Source of the DNA: Coprothermobacter sp.
GTDB lineage: Bacteria; Coprothermobacterota; Coprothermobacteria; Coprothermobacterales; Coprothermobacteraceae
Direction of reading: 5' to 3'
Assembly: GCA_012842545.1 (NCBI GenBank)
Contig: DUSQ01000001.1
Location: forward strand, 1-23,528
Length of the DNA stretch: 23,528 nucleotides
Shown: positions 22,695 to 23,528 of the stretch, in pieces
Layout: each line of letters opens with the position of its first letter
Numbering within the stretch: position 1 is the stretch's first letter
Position numbers and translations under genes: made by a program
The notes under the pieces: model-generated
Seen by the model: only the letters and a program-made list of their open reading frames with translations
What the model was told of the DNA's origin: nothing
Database searches by the model: none

Positions 22695-23528
22695 GCGACG
22701 AAAAGCGTCCTACAACTGGACAAAGACCAGGTGGCATGGGTCCAGGTGGCCGGCGCGGTGTAATGCCTGGAGATAAACCTAAGGACTTTTCAGGCACAAT
22801 TAAGCGCTTGCTGGGTTACTTTAAGCCAGAAATGCTTGGTCTGATTTTTGTAATTATCCTGACCATAACTAGCGTGGTTTTCAGCGTGTATGCTCCCAGA
22901 ATACTTGGTAATGCCACAAACGAGCTTTTCAAAGGAATCATAAGCAAGCAGCTTCCTCCAAATGTAACCAAAGAGCAAGTGGTGGCCATGCTTAAGGCTC
23001 GTGGTCAGGATCAATTCGCCGAAATGATATCCAAAATGGATTTGGTACCCGGTGCAGGTGTGGATTTCACAGCCATTGGTAAGATTTTGCTAACTTTGGC
23101 TGCCATTTACCTTTTGGCGGCATTCTTCCAATGGCTGCAGCAGTACATCATGGCTGGTGTATCCCAGCGTACGGTTTATCGGCTGAGGCGCGATGTTGAC
23201 CAAAAATTACAGAGACTTCCACTTAAGTACTACGATAATCATCCTCATGGAGATATTTTGAGCAGAGTTACTAACGACGTGGACAACATTGCTCACACAC
23301 TTCAGCAAACGATAACCCAGATGCTGAGTTCAACTGCTACCGTCATAGGAGTGCTCATAATGATGTTCAAGATTAGTACGTTGCTCTCTTGGATATCCTT
23401 AGCTGTCATACCTGTGTCGCTGGTGATCACACTTCTAATTGCAAAGCAATCTCAAAAACAGTTTGTCAGGCAATGGAACAGCACAGGTGCAGTTAACGCT
23501 CACGTGGAGGAAATGTTTACCGGACATA
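22691..23528 (+). CDS. Second half of heterodimeric ABC exporter (cut by window end)
   Basis: Partner of the preceding gene; 279 codons are present and the frame is open at the edge. My translation starts MSDEKRPTTGQRPGGMGPGG, a Gly/Pro/Arg-rich lead typical of the TM288/LmrD side. Transmembrane helices begin at about residue 48 (LGLIFVIILTITSVVFSVY). A long extracytoplasmic insertion follows helix 1 (about 74-125, including KEQVVAMLKARGQDQFAEM), then helix 2 and the family's SQRTVYRLRRDV and YYDNHPHGDILSRVTNDVD blocks. The ATPase domain lies beyond the window and should carry the catalytic Glu. The start overlaps the upstream stop (ATGA). Confidence 0.93.
   Translation, partial: MSDEKRPTTGQRPGGMGPGGRRGVMPGDKPKDFSGTIKRLLGYFKPEMLGLIFVIILTITSVVFSVYAPRILGNATNELFKGIISKQLPPNVTKEQVVAMLKARGQDQFAEMISKMDLVPGAGVDFTAIGKILLTLAAIYLLAAFFQWLQQYIMAGVSQRTVYRLRRDVDQKLQRLPLKYYDNHPHGDILSRVTNDVDNIAHTLQQTITQMLSSTATVIGVLIMMFKISTLLSWISLAVIPVSLVITLLIAKQSQKQFVRQWNSTGAVNAHVEEMFTGH

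Noticed and set aside
1..23528. CRISPR arrays, tRNA genes, insertion sequences, toxin-antitoxin or phage-defence genes
   Set aside because: No regularly spaced repeats, cloverleaf-like segments, transposase motifs or recognised defence proteins were found on either strand; all long frames are accounted for by the listed genes or their shadows.

Overview
The window is a dense bacterial chromosomal segment with almost no spare DNA. It carries about 22 protein-coding genes, one TPP riboswitch and a few short promoter/operator gaps. No tRNA, rRNA, CRISPR array, insertion sequence or prophage gene was seen, and no gene-free stretch exceeds about 205 bases. Gene content (DnaE-type replicase with PHP domain, ThiT, GlgC/GlgD pair, Feo, rubrerythrin-like ferritin, TM287/288-like ABC exporter) points to an anaerobic, possibly thermophilic bacterium of the Firmicutes/Thermotogota/Coprothermobacterota kind. 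Coprothermobacter is my best guess from general familiarity, not a database match.

Layout. 1-1491 (minus): two-component system, histidine kinase (cut by the window edge) and OmpR-type regulator. 1516-6337 (plus): dnaE, rsmG and uppP. 6372-7912 (plus): TPP riboswitch, a ThiT-type thiamine transporter with an unusual insertion, and thiamine pyrophosphokinase. 7893-9500 (minus): a secreted two-domain peptidoglycan hydrolase (lytic transglycosylase plus amidase). 9595-12060 (plus): feoA, feoB and a small membrane protein. 18987 down to 12055 (minus): a tightly packed run uppS-parA-parB-coaX-glgD-glgC-Mur ligase-ferritin-like protein. 20244-18997 (minus): an MFS transporter. 20450-end (plus): a MarR regulator followed by the two halves of a heterodimeric ABC exporter, the second cut by the window edge.

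How genes work together. The thiamine block couples uptake to pyrophosphorylation under TPP feedback. Ferrous iron uptake (feoAB) converges on a diiron ferritin-like gene. UppP (undecaprenyl-PP recycling), UppS (undecaprenyl-PP synthesis), a Mur ligase and the hydrolase all serve the cell wall. GlgC/GlgD make ADP-glucose. The MarR operon has a textbook promoter followed by a perfect 31-bp palindrome, suggesting self-repression.

The most interesting pattern is regulatory. Several genes have a -10 hexamer placed 6 bases before the start codon (response regulator, feoA, uppS, glgD) or 10-11 bases before it (dnaE, MFS), with no usable Shine-Dalgarno, which predicts leaderless or near-leaderless mRNAs. 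Two of them (uppS and glgD) share an identical 17-base start block in which the stop codon of the upstream gene is the first half of the -10 box. Genes inside operons instead mostly have clear AGGAGG sites or overlapping stop/start codons.
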